64,000 bases of DNA, taken from Hymenopellis radicata (lineage: Eukaryota > Basidiomycota > Agaricomycetes > Agaricales > Physalacriaceae). Each line of letters opens with the position of its first letter. Position 1 is the first letter of the stretch. The position numbers and the translations under genes were made by a program. Below the pieces are notes generated by a model, which worked only from the letters and a program-made list of their open reading frames with translations, did no database searches and was not told the DNA's origin. The stretch lies in contig JADNRX010000091.1 in assembly GCA_015501595.1 (NCBI GenBank), forward strand, positions 62,001-126,000, written 5' to 3'. Shown piece after piece: positions 11,223-21,437 of the stretch.

Positions 11223-12416
11223 CTCCCACCTTGCGAGGACCGCAAAAAAGGACAGAAGGAATGCAAGGGTCAACACATCCACCAAGAACAAAATGGAGCA
11301 AAAGCTCCCACCAAACGGAGCAGGACTCCCACCGAATCGAGTGAGTATCCAACTGAGCAAAGAAAGACACTGAACAGAGAGCGTCAGCCAACGGCTCACC
11401 CGCAAACTGATGCAGCAAACAAAATGGAGCAAAGGCTCCCACCGAATGTCCTCAACCAAACAAGCCAAGAGGACCACAAAACAACAACACCATGAACAAT
11501 GAGAGATGTGACCACATCACCACCTCTGTGTGCCTAAGACAGGCGGGTATGGGAAAATCCAATGACCCTCACCAAAGACTGGACCTTGTCCACATCTCAA
11601 GGTGGGTCGACGCACGCTGATGAGCAGTGCATGAGCAATGATTTCACCGACATACTAGTCCATATCGCATGGTACCAGATATCGGATGAAAGGGAAAGGG
11701 AGCAGCGCGTAAACGAGATCCACACAACGATAGCAGAGTATGGGAGGAAGGGGAGTACCAGATGCGCTGGTCACCAGCAAACGAAGGGATGTGTGTGACA
11801 GGAAAGGTGAAGATAGCCAACCTAATAAATCACCCGGAGACACCGGCATGAAATATGAGGAGATGGCGAGGAACGGGGAAGTCGGTAGTGGCCGACCCAA
11901 TGATTGTCTGGATGCTCCAGCACGAAATCGGGAGGATGGCGATGCGGACATAAAAGTCGGAGTATAAGGGAGTCACAACAGACAAGGTTGTCTCCGTTGT
12001 AGAACACGGTAATGACACACATGCAGGCAGTGCGGGAAGGCGCGTCGGAGGCGCGGCACGACAGCGAGGTGGATGACGGCGATGCCGACCCAAGATATCA
12101 TCGGTAAACACCAGCATGAGATCAGGAGAGATGGCATGATGGAAGGGAGGGATGGCGCGCAAGGAACAAAGCTCCCACCGGCTCGAGCACGAGAATGGGG
12201 AGTGCGAAGAGGCAAGACAAGGCTGCCAAAAAAAAGGATTTGGATATACACGGAGATTGTCTGGAACAGTTGCTATGGAGAAGAGGGATTGGGATACAGA
12301 TGGATAGTAGATGAACGGCGCTCGACGGCACGACACGACGCGAGGGGTAAAACGAGTGGAGAAATGGGGTAGGTGCTAGCAGCAAAGAGACGGCACGGTG
12401 GCCGGGGCCCATAACC

Positions 12417-12853
12417 TGTTGGGAGCTGGTATCGGAGGAACCAACCGAATGGCTCACATGAGTGAGGACTGCGCGTAGCGCGGGACTCGAGCGACGGGAA
12501 CAACGACGATGATGGGATAAAGGAAGGAATGGATGATACACGTGGTAGTCTACGTGGGGTACTGTACGGTTTCGACCGTAGGTTCGCGGCCTGTGACGCG
12601 TTATGCTACGAACTTATATGAAACAAGTTTGTAGCCAGGCACAAGGGTCCAAATTACTATATTTGGACTACGGCGGGGCGGGACCGAAATTTTTGCCGTT
12701 TTGGGCGATTTGACCCTGAATTTGTGGTCCGTGATGCGTTATGGTTTAGGCTAAGTTCGGTTCTCAGGCCCGCGTGACGCGTTATGCGAACTTAGGGTCA
12801 AAACGGTACAGTATGTACTCCCGGGTACACGGGCCGACACAAATATCGCAACA
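12417..12853 (-). repeat. LTR (5' LTR) interrupted by a MITE
   Basis: Same 185-bp LTR, split after 12561 by the 250-bp element 12562-12811 and one TA copy. The two LTR parts together match the left LTR base for base as far as I can read. Confidence 0.87.
12562..12811. mobile_element. 250-bp MITE with TA target duplication
   Basis: Inverted ends CTGTACGGTTTCGACC and (reverse complement) CTGTACCGTTTTGACC flank a non-coding core. TA occurs on both sides (12560-12561 and 12812-12813). The intact LTR at 11038 shows the uninterrupted target GGGGTATGTACTCCC, so the boundaries are certain. TA targets suggest mobilisation by a Tc1/mariner-type transposase (inference). Its ends, including an internal TTCGCATAACGCGT block, are shared with the MITE at 55,326. 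Confidence 0.9.
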
Positions 12854-13856
12854 TTTCCTGATTCATCGAACTGGCCCCAGGACTGCCATCTCTTCAAGCA
12901 CAATGACGTTCCGGGAGAGGACGATGCTGCTACACTCCGGAGATTGCAAAAAGACCGCGAAATGCACGTGGCCAATATCTCTGCCATCGACACTCGCATC
13001 GAGATGTTAGCCGCACAGATTCGCGCTCTTGGAAGTAAGAAGGAAGAACTGGCGCAAAGGGTTACGTTGATAGACTCCGTCTCCCACATTGTACGACGCC
13101 TGCCCGATGATGTGTTGACAGAAATCTTCCTCGATTGCTGCCCTTCCCCACATACACCGGCGAGGGATTCTTCGCCGACGGTTTAGAATTGGATGACTGG
13201 AGTAATGGTCTCGACCCCAAACTTGCGCCATGGGTGTTCACCCGTGTATGTCGCCGGTGGCGAAACTTGGCCATCCACTCGCCGGCTCTATGGGCAGTGA
13301 TCGCTTTTGATTCAAACGTCAACCGCGTGATGTCTTCCCCTGAACACAGTCTTGCTGCTCTCTCCCTATGGTCGGAAAGGGCTCGGTTCTATCGCAATTC
13401 GTTATCCATAGATCTCTCGCCCGAACTCCTGCCACCACTTCGCTCAGTTTTTCATTCCCCGCCGTCGTTCTTTTCCTATTGTACCCAACTGCAAGTCGTC
13501 ACGACTGAGGAACTGATTTATGAATTGCGGGATTTCATATCATGCCTCGAATTGCTCAGCTTCTTGGAGTTGGACCTGCAAGCGACGATTCATGATGAGT
13601 CTCAACCAAATCCGTTGGTCTTGTGCCACGAGAGCGCCCATCTGAGTGCTCTCTGACTCAGCGATACGTCACATCTGTGGTTGTTCCATCTCAACATTTC
13701 TTATTTGGTATCCCTCCATATATCTGGGATTGTTCTTGATGCCGCCTGTATGGTCATCTTGAAGGATCTTTCGACAACAGCTCCAAAGCTCGAAGTATTA
13801 TCACTGAGTGATATACCATCAGGCTTCGAGTCACGTTCAGACCACCATGCTCCGCT

Positions 13857-14286
13857 AGGACCCGGGAAGCTCCCCTAGACCTCCAGCGATTTTTGGCCTT
13901 TTTTGACCTCGAAAACGACGAAAATTCCGGCGAAAGATAGGCCTTTTGAGGCGCGTTTGGGGCAAAGTCCGGCGTGATTTAGGCCTTTTGAGGCCAAACT
14001 TGAAGTCACGAGGGAAAATTTGACAGTGACACCCATTGAGATCTTATCCCATCATCATAAAACCCCGCTAATAGGCCGTCGGAGTGTGACGAGGATGAGG
14101 AAGACAACCCAGAAGAGGACGGCGGCCAAAGTCAGCGAAAAAAACATGCGGAAGAAGAAAAAAATGACATACCACGTGACAAACGCCAGCGCGAAAATGG
14201 GCCTTTTCAGGCCCATTTGAGCCAAAATCGTTGGCCTTTCCTGAACGTCGCCATCGCCGGAGGTTGAGGGGAGCTTCCCGGGTCCT
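13857..14286. mobile_element. 430-bp hAT-type MITE
   Basis: The termini are about 34-bp imperfect inverted repeats beginning AGGACCCGGGAAGCTCCCC. The host octamer GCTCCGCT is duplicated at 13849-13856 and 14287-14294. An 8-bp target duplication is typical of hAT transposons. The core has GGCCTTTT(G/C)AGG motifs in both orientations and no transposase. It sits in the LRR-coding part of the F-box pseudogene. Confidence 0.88.
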
Positions 14287-14309
14287 GCTCCGCTGCCTTG
14301 GGCAGAGTC

Positions 14310-16841
14310 AGGACCCGTGATTATGGGACCTTGATTCAAGTCAGTTCATGCCTAAGTCCCGATCGGGACTTAGGTCGCGGCCCCTTATGGTCCGGTTTAT
14401 TGTGGCCGTGATGTGGCTGTCAGTACAACCGAATGGAATGACACGCGCCGGACGCGCTTTATCTCGTTTATCGACGCCTCAACAGCCCGCAACAGCATTC
14501 TCCTCATATTTCAGCTGCTTTACTATTGACTATGCCACCCGGTAACCCTCCGGCAGGATTCCATGTGGCCGAGGTATGAAGAACGGTGGAGGGGGGGGGG
14601 TTCACGGTCGGGATCTGGGAGAAAGACGAAGAACCTCCCTTCAAAATACAACAAACACACTGCAGGCTTCACGCACTTATAGTGCCTCCCCGTCTCAGCA
14701 AACAGTTACATCTCAAACGTGTCCCCCAACATGTCCTCTGCACCCGTCACTTCCTCCCACCGCATTCTTCTTGGGACAGTACAGTGACCATGCAAGAAGC
14801 TAATGCTGAGTGTAGAATGTGGGTATGAGGAAGTATGAGTGTAGTAGAATCCGGTGTAGTCGAGCATCAAATCGAGAGTATTGTTGGACCTTCCACAACA
14901 ATGACTCACAGTTAATCCAATCACGTCTGGGGAAAGCAAAGGTAAGGTGACATTGGAAGAGTACAGCTATTTAAGACGCTATCAAATGCCATAATGAAAC
15001 GTAGACGTAGGCATGAACATGATGAAGGGATACAAGGTAAGTAAGGGAAAAGTATTTGTATTATATTTCGAGACTGAGAATCGCGATACGTGCAGTGAGC
15101 ATGCATATGAGTAATAGAAGGGTAAATGAACAAAAGAAAAATATCAAACGGAATCAGAGGTGTAGGCGTCCGTGGCCACATCCAACACGATCGACGAGTG
15201 TGACAGATCACTCCAGCATGGCGATGACATCTGTGTCCGCATGTCGAGTCGGCGCGTGCAGCGGCGATGCTAGTCTAATTGTAATCGCGGGGTGCTTGGC
15301 CCGGAACCGGTTGATTATGTAATGTCCGAATTGGGACAACGCGCCGTCGACGTGTCTGCTTCAACTTTGCACTCAATGACGTGATTTAAGTACACTACGG
15401 GCCTGGGAGCGTTATTAAATGTATGAATGTAAAAATTTGAGCATTGGAAGCATCTCAATTCGCAGATGCAGCCGACTCGCTCGACAGACTGTGGCTGTGC
15501 AGTCCAGTCGTCTGAGAACTAGAATCTCATTTGAATTGGCATTTTTGCTGCTCTGGAAACCTCAGGTCATGTCAATACAGCAACTTAAAGTGTATACATC
15601 TGACAAGCCAATGTACGTGTGCCGCGACACGTTGGCAGCGCGTTGTCCCAATTCAGACATTACATAATCAACCGGTTCCGGGTCAAGGAGGCGCGATCTC
15701 CGACAGACTACATACACATACTTACTCGCTTCGTCATGGGTATCGTAGTCTGTTTATAAGAGACTAGCGGCGATGCGGGAAGAAGTGAGAGGTGAGGAAG
15801 ACGCAGGAAGTACGAGTGAGGTGGCGGAATAGTATGGCTGCACCGACGACGAATTAAATAGATGGAGAAGTGGAAGGGTGTTGGCGCAGCGCGTAAGAAT
15901 GCGGGAAGGGGGATGAGTTGGTGGGAAGCGTGGCGGCCGCGTTCAGCTTGTCGAGAAAATTTCCGCCGTGGATCTAGTCTGAAATGATGAAATTAGTCAA
16001 TCCAGCAACGTTGACACTACTATGTCGACACCGCCAAAAATCTGGCTGAAATAAATAGAAGAATGAGTACGAACCTGCACCATAAATCCCGCCATACCGC
16101 TCTTGAAGCCCACTCACCGGTGGGGCGGATGGCTCTCGTCGATTTCTAGTGGTTGCCGGAGAGCCAGAACATTGTGCTGGACGTGCGCGGGGAAGACACA
16201 GATGCGAACGACGCCCTAGCAACAGTGTTGGTGACGGTCCTGGGAGGGCGCAGTGTCGCGTCGCCGTGTGTCGAGAGAGATATGGCGGAGATGGCGGTCA
16301 GAGGCAAGAACGTTGATGACGCCGGCGTGCTGAGCAAAAGAATCTAATCTTGAGATTACAATCTTGAAAACCATTGGCTGCGACCCAAGTCCAAAAACGG
16401 ACCATTCTCCAAATGGACTTGGGCTTGAAAACCGAACCCAAGCCAAATCGGCGATCGGGCGGACTTGAATTCAAGATACGGTGCGCTCGTTTTACGCTAA
16501 CGCGTGCATTTGGCATCAAAATAAGCTGTAGATAGATTGATATATACTTAATAAACCTCTCTCTCTCCTTCTTTTTTTCTCCTCTTTTCCCAACTTGAAA
16601 AACTTGAAAAACCCCTCATCTGAACGGACTTAAGTAGGTCATAAGCCTGATTATGCTGTGAGAGGTTGGCGCAAAAGTCCCGACATGGACCCGGGTGAGA
16701 ATTGACTTTCCCACGGATTCTGGATGCAGATTTGGACGTTTCCGATCGTTCTGCATCTTTTGCTCGAAAATTTCCTCGAAAATTTGGCTCATTTTGTCGG
16801 GACTTTCAAAATTGACCTCTGGCAGCATAATCACGGGTCCT
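14310..16841. mobile_element. 2.5-kb hAT-type non-autonomous element
   Basis: The ends AGGACCCGTGATTATG (14310) and CATAATCACGGGTCCT (ending 16841) are inverted repeats. The host octamer GCAGAGTC is duplicated at 14302-14309 and 16842-16849. Inside I find no transposase; the frames are short (longest about 90 aa). It holds a 24-bp perfect palindrome (14351-14374), a further nested inverted-repeat element (15295-15687) and T/C-rich tracts near 16,560. It shares the first 8 terminal bases with the neighbouring 430-bp element, which suggests the same transposase family. Confidence 0.85.
15295..15687. mobile_element. Nested inverted-repeat element inside the 2.5-kb hAT element
   Basis: Long inverted repeats (about 60 bp with few mismatches) face each other. 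They begin CTTGGCCCGGAACCGG at 15295, continue through GATTATGTAATGTC and GAATTGGGACAACGCG, and return reversed up to 15687. The octamer AACCGGTT occurs at 15305-15312 and 15670-15677 and could be an 8-bp target duplication around 15313-15669. Because it is palindromic and the inverted repeat extends past it, the boundary is ambiguous. No coding capacity. Confidence 0.65.
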
Positions 16842-17452
16842 GCAGAGTCCTCCATTTGGTTTCCGCGACTTCGAACATTATCCCTGATCCAGTCCGACCA
16901 AAACTCTATGATAGGGAGTGCCAGGGCTTAGAGCCAATCACTGCCCTCATTTTCATCCTTCGACTCCCCTCCCTACAATCGTTCAGACTCCAGACCGGAC
17001 CTAACATGTATTCCGACACCCGTTGTGCACGTTTCTCTCGAGACATCCGTACTGACGCGGCGCTGCTCCCCGCGGCTACTCATATGCACATCATCATGAG
17101 TCCTGGATACACCGGTCTCATTGTTGATCTGTTCAAGGCCTCACCGCACATTACAAGCGTCATCCTCGAGCCTTATCAACTCTCTGACATCCGGCACTCA
17201 TTCAGCCATACGCTTCCATTCTTAAGTCGATTAGAAATACGAACGAGAACAAATACGCTTAGTGCCGAGAGCGTCCTTGGTCACCTCGTTGACATGCTCT
17301 GGGCGCGCCGCGTCAATGGGTTTTCGCTACCTCGCATTACCGTCGACGTCTCGGTGGTCTTGAGGCCATGGGAGGCTGATGACCTGCTTGAAGACTGGCA
17401 TGACCTTTGTAGAGCTGGAATGGATGGAAGCGATGTCGTCTTTCGAGATTGA

Positions 17453-17744
17453 AAGGACGTACGTCGACCATCTTCGGTACCTGCTCAAACTTCAAAGTTT
17501 CAGAACAGCACGTTTCATCTCAAGCAGGCCCTGCGCTGCCTGCGAAGGCCTGAATAGCCCCACGATCGACGGAAAAGAGAAGGACTCGGAAGAGGTGATT
17601 CATGACATTAAAATGCCGCTTGTTGTCTACAAATACTAATTCAGCTCCAGACTACTCAAGCTCAAGGTCGGATCGGTGGGCGCATTCTGAATCTGCGCCT
17701 GTTGCCAAGACCTGGGATTCCGCGGGTGAAGCTACGTCTATGCC
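17453..17744. other. 3' flank of the F-box pseudogene up to the DUF6535 breakpoint
   Basis: A plus-strand frame runs to about 17,639 but shows no family motif. The DUF6535 homology on the opposite strand starts abruptly at about 17,745. Confidence 0.35.
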
Positions 17745-18222
17745 ACGGCCGAGAACAGACCGGCCTAGTAAGTCCACCCAGTAACAATGCTCAACGACGA
17801 GCTTGAATACGTACGAATACCAGCATTACATCTAGACCATCGCGAGATTGACCAATCATATTTTCGTCGAAGGCGGCGGCTTCTTCAACATACACCCGCC
17901 ATGCTCTCGCATTGGGCGCGGTTTCCTGGCCATAAGGATCCTCTGGGAATCGCGCCACGTAGTCATCATTGAAATCAGGCCGCGAATAGCCCTGCCTTCT
18001 GGCGGCATCCTGCGCCAGCCCAAAGAACGTTTTCGGGGGCTGCGTGGGTCGAGGTACAGATGCAGGACTTGGCTGGGTGTCTTCAGCCTGCATTGGCACG
18101 TCCTCCGCATATACGCTGGGAGCAGCCTCAGTCGTTGGTATTCCCTGCCCATCGTTAGATACTTCCTCGATTGACATGCCCGTGTTGGTAGCTTTAAAGC
18201 AAGAGGTCCACAGCAGGAACAC
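17745..18222 (-). pseudogene. DUF6535 gene remnant: exon 1 and the first codons of exon 2
   Basis: The minus-strand frame contains the DUF6535-family first exon: MSIEEVSNDGQGIP, then KTFFGLAQDAARRQGYSRP and FNDDYVARFPEDPYGQETAP, ending DGLDVMLVF at a conserved donor. The intron and the start of exon 2 (GLFSAV) are recognisable down to about 17,745. There the homology to the full genes at 34.1, 42.6 and 60 kb stops within GCCGTGG. The membrane-spanning domain and the rest are missing, so no functional product is expected. The breakpoint abuts the F-box pseudogene flank. Confidence 0.85.
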
Positions 18223-18379
18223 GGCAGTGCTGTCGTTCTTTGATCTGCATCACCGAGATCATATCAAGGTGCTGGAGACGACTCGTACCAGGCCCATATC
18301 GTTGTTCCTTCACGCGCAGCGCTGGTGTCTCAATTGTCGTTGTCGGCGACGGCTCCAAGTCCGAAGTCGTGTGGTCCAT

Positions 18380-18610
18380 GTTCGAACATATCTTGTACAA
18401 CCTAATAAACAAACATCAAGCGACGGGGAGAGGAACCTGAAATCGTGAATGCTATAGCGAGACAACCGAGAGTGACAATCGCGCGTTGAGATTATATAAT
18501 ATAGATTTCCTGTACAGTTCAAGGTGAGCGTTTACCTCGCAAGGCGGCGATGCACTTACTTGGATCTCCTTGTCGAACTTCTTCCGCAATCTGCGCCGCC
18601 GTAACGAGCC
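18380..18610 (-). pseudogene. Acyl-CoA synthetase 3' tail, tandem copy 1
   Basis: Minus strand: GGGCTCGTTACGGCGGCGCAG-like coding end, AAGAAGTTCGACAAGGAG, then a GTAAGTGCATCGCCGCC donor context and the 3' flank with TTTATTAGGTTGTACAA. The same coding end and flank occur at 18,840-19,240 (same strand) and at the decayed gene at 21.4-23.9 kb (opposite strand). It is a short fragment with internal deletions. Confidence 0.6.
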
Positions 18611-18839
18611 CGTGAGTTGGTAAAGAATGTCAGTTGTTATCGCTCTTCGGACGTCAGCGCCATGATTGACAGAGCAACAGCTAGGAAAGGATTTTCCTAA
18701 TCGTCAGTAGACTTCCCAATCGCATCCTAGGTGCTCACCAGAAAAGCTAATGCCCCGGACAAGCCCTCGTACAATACTGTTTATCCCGAAACCTTCAAAG
18801 ACACGCACCCGCACACTCGGACAGATAGTCATTGATAAA

Positions 18840-19240
18840 TCATATATTATATAACTGGATGAGCAAACATAAAGCGACGGACAGACGAAGCCGAAATCGT
18901 GAAGGCTAAAGCGAGATAACCGACAGTGAAAATCGATTTCCTGTACTATGCGAGATGAGCGTTTATATCGCAAGGCGGCGATGCACTTACTTTAACCCCC
19001 TTGTTCAACTTCTTCGCAATGGCGTTCCTCTGGATCTTCTACGCCGCCGTAGTGAGCCCACTCTCCCGAGTCCACTCCTCTCGTATAATCGGCCACCTAC
19101 AAAAGCTCCATCGTCTTGGACCCGTTCTCTCTTGTCGATCGCGTTGCACTCGTTCAAGACCAACTCTTGCAAGTTCCTTGCATGACAAAACGAAGCCAGC
19201 CCAGCTTTAGCATCGACGCCCGCCATAGACTTGGCGTGTT
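18840..19240 (-). pseudogene. Acyl-CoA synthetase C-terminal fragment, tandem copy 2
   Basis: The minus strand contains GVDAKAGLASFCHARN and ELVLNECNAIDKRE, closely matching the C-terminal part of the synthetase at 23.4-23.7 kb (GVDAKAGLASLCHTKK and ELVLKECNAIGKKN). The later part is recognisable only across frame changes and a TAG. It is followed by the same 3' flank as tandem copy 1. Only the last exons are present, inverted relative to the longer copy. Confidence 0.75.
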
Positions 19241-21437
19241 TCTTGATGAAAAGGCGCGTCCCACTACCGTAGTACCAGGCAAGTGCGGTCAGAGCATATC
19301 TAATCAAAGTCTTCGGTGAGCCGAGCGCAAACAACTGGAGACAACGTACGAAATGTCTATTGGCCTATGCATCCGCCACCCGACGTGATAGCATCTCTTC
19401 CCAAGGATTTCTTTCGCACTGGCACGAAACCTCTGAGCGATTGGACCAGTAGCATCTGCCCCGGAAGGGATGTAATGTTGTAGAACGCCCTTCAGCGCCA
19501 GTGATGAAAAAGCTGGCCATCATAAGGCGTCGTGGATCGCGCTATGCCGACGTCGTTGGTATTTTTCCGCGTCAGCGGGTCCATCGCAACATCGCCCTAG
19601 GTGCCGTCGTCGGTGTTGTTCGCGCCAGTGGCATCGCTGTCTCCGCCGCCGTTGTTGGCGATGTCTCGAAGTCGTGAGGGCCGGTCAGTGATGGTGGTCA
19701 TAAAGCAAGAGTGATCGGGCCAAGATCGGACGCTGCTTCAAACTACCATGTCCGCACGAAAACCTTGGATTGCGGCTACTAGCGATACAGGACTATCCTG
19801 TAGTAGTGCGTAGCCGCGTATTTTGCTGCTTGGGCATTTCTAATGGCGCATATATTCAGGTTCAACAAGCTCTACGTGCACTCTGGGGTGTTAGATCTGC
19901 TTACTAGGCGAGGCTCGCACTATTCTAGACGATGCTCAACTTCCACGCATTTCCGCGGCTATGGACGGCGAGGCTCTTGGCTTGCGAACTCTCGCCGACT
20001 CTCCAAAGAACCCGTTATTATCTGTGTTCGTTACAAAGGCTGAGACCGAAATAAATTGGGATAACGCATGTGTCATAGCCTTTCCACTGTGGCCACGCAT
20101 ATATGCTGGTTTCACGCGTCATACGCGGTCCCAGAACTAGTGGTGAGCTCGACCTCTGTGTGTTGAGGTTTCACTGAAACACAAGACTGCATAGTCCACA
20201 ACTCGTTCTTTCTAGCGCAATCCCTTTGGCCTGCTGTATACGGATAGACGTCTCTACATCATCCGTTACAATGATTGGCATTCGAGTCTGTCGGCCGAGA
20301 TCCAGCTGCCAGTGGAATTCATCACTCACCACGCACGACGCCGAATGTATTGCTGGAGTGGATAACTGCTCTGAAAATAGTCATATAAGGCTGGTGGTAT
20401 CGGACGACTTGGAAAGTTTTCAGGCGTTACTGATCATCGTAGGTGATGAAGACTGCTCTGTACCTCTAGCAAAGGCTCTAACGTTTCGGCAGTCATCTAG
20501 GAAGTACATCTTTCGGTGGAACTGTAATATCTTCTCGTCGTCTCAGGCGGACTGTGCTCAGAATCCCAGAGCGGCTTGACTTGTCTTGCGCCAGAGTTTC
20601 GGTAAGCCTCCTTTGCAGCTTTCATCATTCAATGCCATCTTGATACCCGTCTTGTATTTCTGGACACTCCTTTGTTTGGAATTTGCTCACTGTTTGATTG
20701 ACCAAGTTGAATGTAGAGCTTCATGCATGCCATAAAGACGTAGAATCGAGACTTGCGGCGACTGCACTTCCACACACTCAGGAACTGTCTTCTTTTAATC
20801 TTCCCCGACATTCTAGCCCGGCTGAAGATAGAATGAATTGTTCCTCTTATCTGTACGTGGTCACCTGCGGACGGAACGCTCCTTGGCTCGATTTAATGTA
20901 TTACTAGGGGTGCACGTCGACTTGCACGTACCTTTGTGCGGAGAGGCACTTACTTGTCTTGGCCGGCGTGCATTGAATTACATCAATCAGGAGGATTACT
21001 TGCGTAGGGATGTCGTGTTGCCGGGATGTCTCCCACCTCAGTCCTGCTCGGCAGAACCCTTATAAATGCGTCTCTAATGGGGTGCGTTTACTGCTGCGTA
21101 TGTCTATAGATCCAAGATCCAAGATCCGGTTTCCCAAAACCTCTGAACGGGCCTCCTAATGTAGTGTCACATTGGCATGTCGACGCCCCTTGTTTGCCCT
21201 GTATATGCGTCTTGGTATCCTTGTGGGGTGCGGAATGAATCCCATCTACGCGGCCCAGCCTGAGAGAAGAAGTGCTGGGCAATTAGCGGAGGCGGTGTGA
21301 AAACGGAATGGCTCAAGTGGCGGTGGCATTTGATTACGCATCGGCCGTTGGTCATTGGAAATGACGTATATAACTGGCGGCTGGGGTAATTGGGTTAGGG
21401 TCTGTCCTGCGTCGACCCTTCTTGACTTACCACCACC
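19241..21437. other. 2.2-kb stretch without recognisable genes
   Basis: Only short frames (up to 117 aa at 20226-20579) without motifs, splice structure or paralogues in the window. Near 21,108 there is a small direct repeat (GATCCAAGATCCAAGATCC). I see nothing else. Confidence 0.45.

Larger units (their letters stand above)
11038..12853 (-). mobile_element. Non-autonomous LTR retroelement (copia-like signals)
   Basis: Two direct repeats of 185 bp (11038-11222 and 12417-12853 minus an inserted MITE) begin TGTTGGGAG and end CGCAACA. They look identical apart from the MITE. The flanks carry a perfect 5-bp target duplication TTTCC (11033-11037 and 12854-12858). Read on the minus strand, the right LTR is followed directly by GGTTATGGGCCCCG (12403-12416), the same putative primer-binding sequence as in the copia element at 53.2 kb. 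The left LTR is preceded by a purine tract ending GGTGGGAG. The internal 1.2 kb has open frames (up to 168 aa, 11830-12336 minus) but no protease, integrase, RT or RNase H motif. It must therefore have moved with proteins supplied in trans. Confidence 0.88.
10997..17452 (+). pseudogene. F-box protein gene cut into four pieces by transposons
   Basis: Host pieces are 10997-11037, 12859-13856, 14295-14309 and 16850-17452. With the three insertions and one TSD copy each left out, the junctions read in frame. The first 41 nt (MIFPAIPEFPLPF) join to DSSNWPQDC, then the coiled-coil leader (LRRLQKDREMHVANI, then IDTRIEMLAAQIRAL) and the F-box (IVRRLPDDVLTEIFLDC). Then come WVFTRVCRRWRNLAIHSPALW and an LRR-like tail ending near 17,452. 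Damage unrelated to the insertions: a frame change near 13,135-13,150, an in-frame TGA at 13654-13656 and a frame change near 16,925. Such proteins recruit substrates to SCF ubiquitin ligases; this locus cannot make a full-length product. The order of damage (insertions versus point lesions) is unknown. Confidence 0.88.

Noticed and set aside
11830..12336. 168-codon minus-strand frame as gag of the small LTR element
   Set aside because: It is Pro/Ser/Leu-rich without a CCHC knuckle or capsid-like pattern; composition explains the open frame. The element is called non-autonomous.
20226..20579. 117-codon ORF as a real gene
   Set aside because: No motif, no intron logic, no paralogue, and stop-rich neighbourhood in an otherwise gene-free 2.2 kb.
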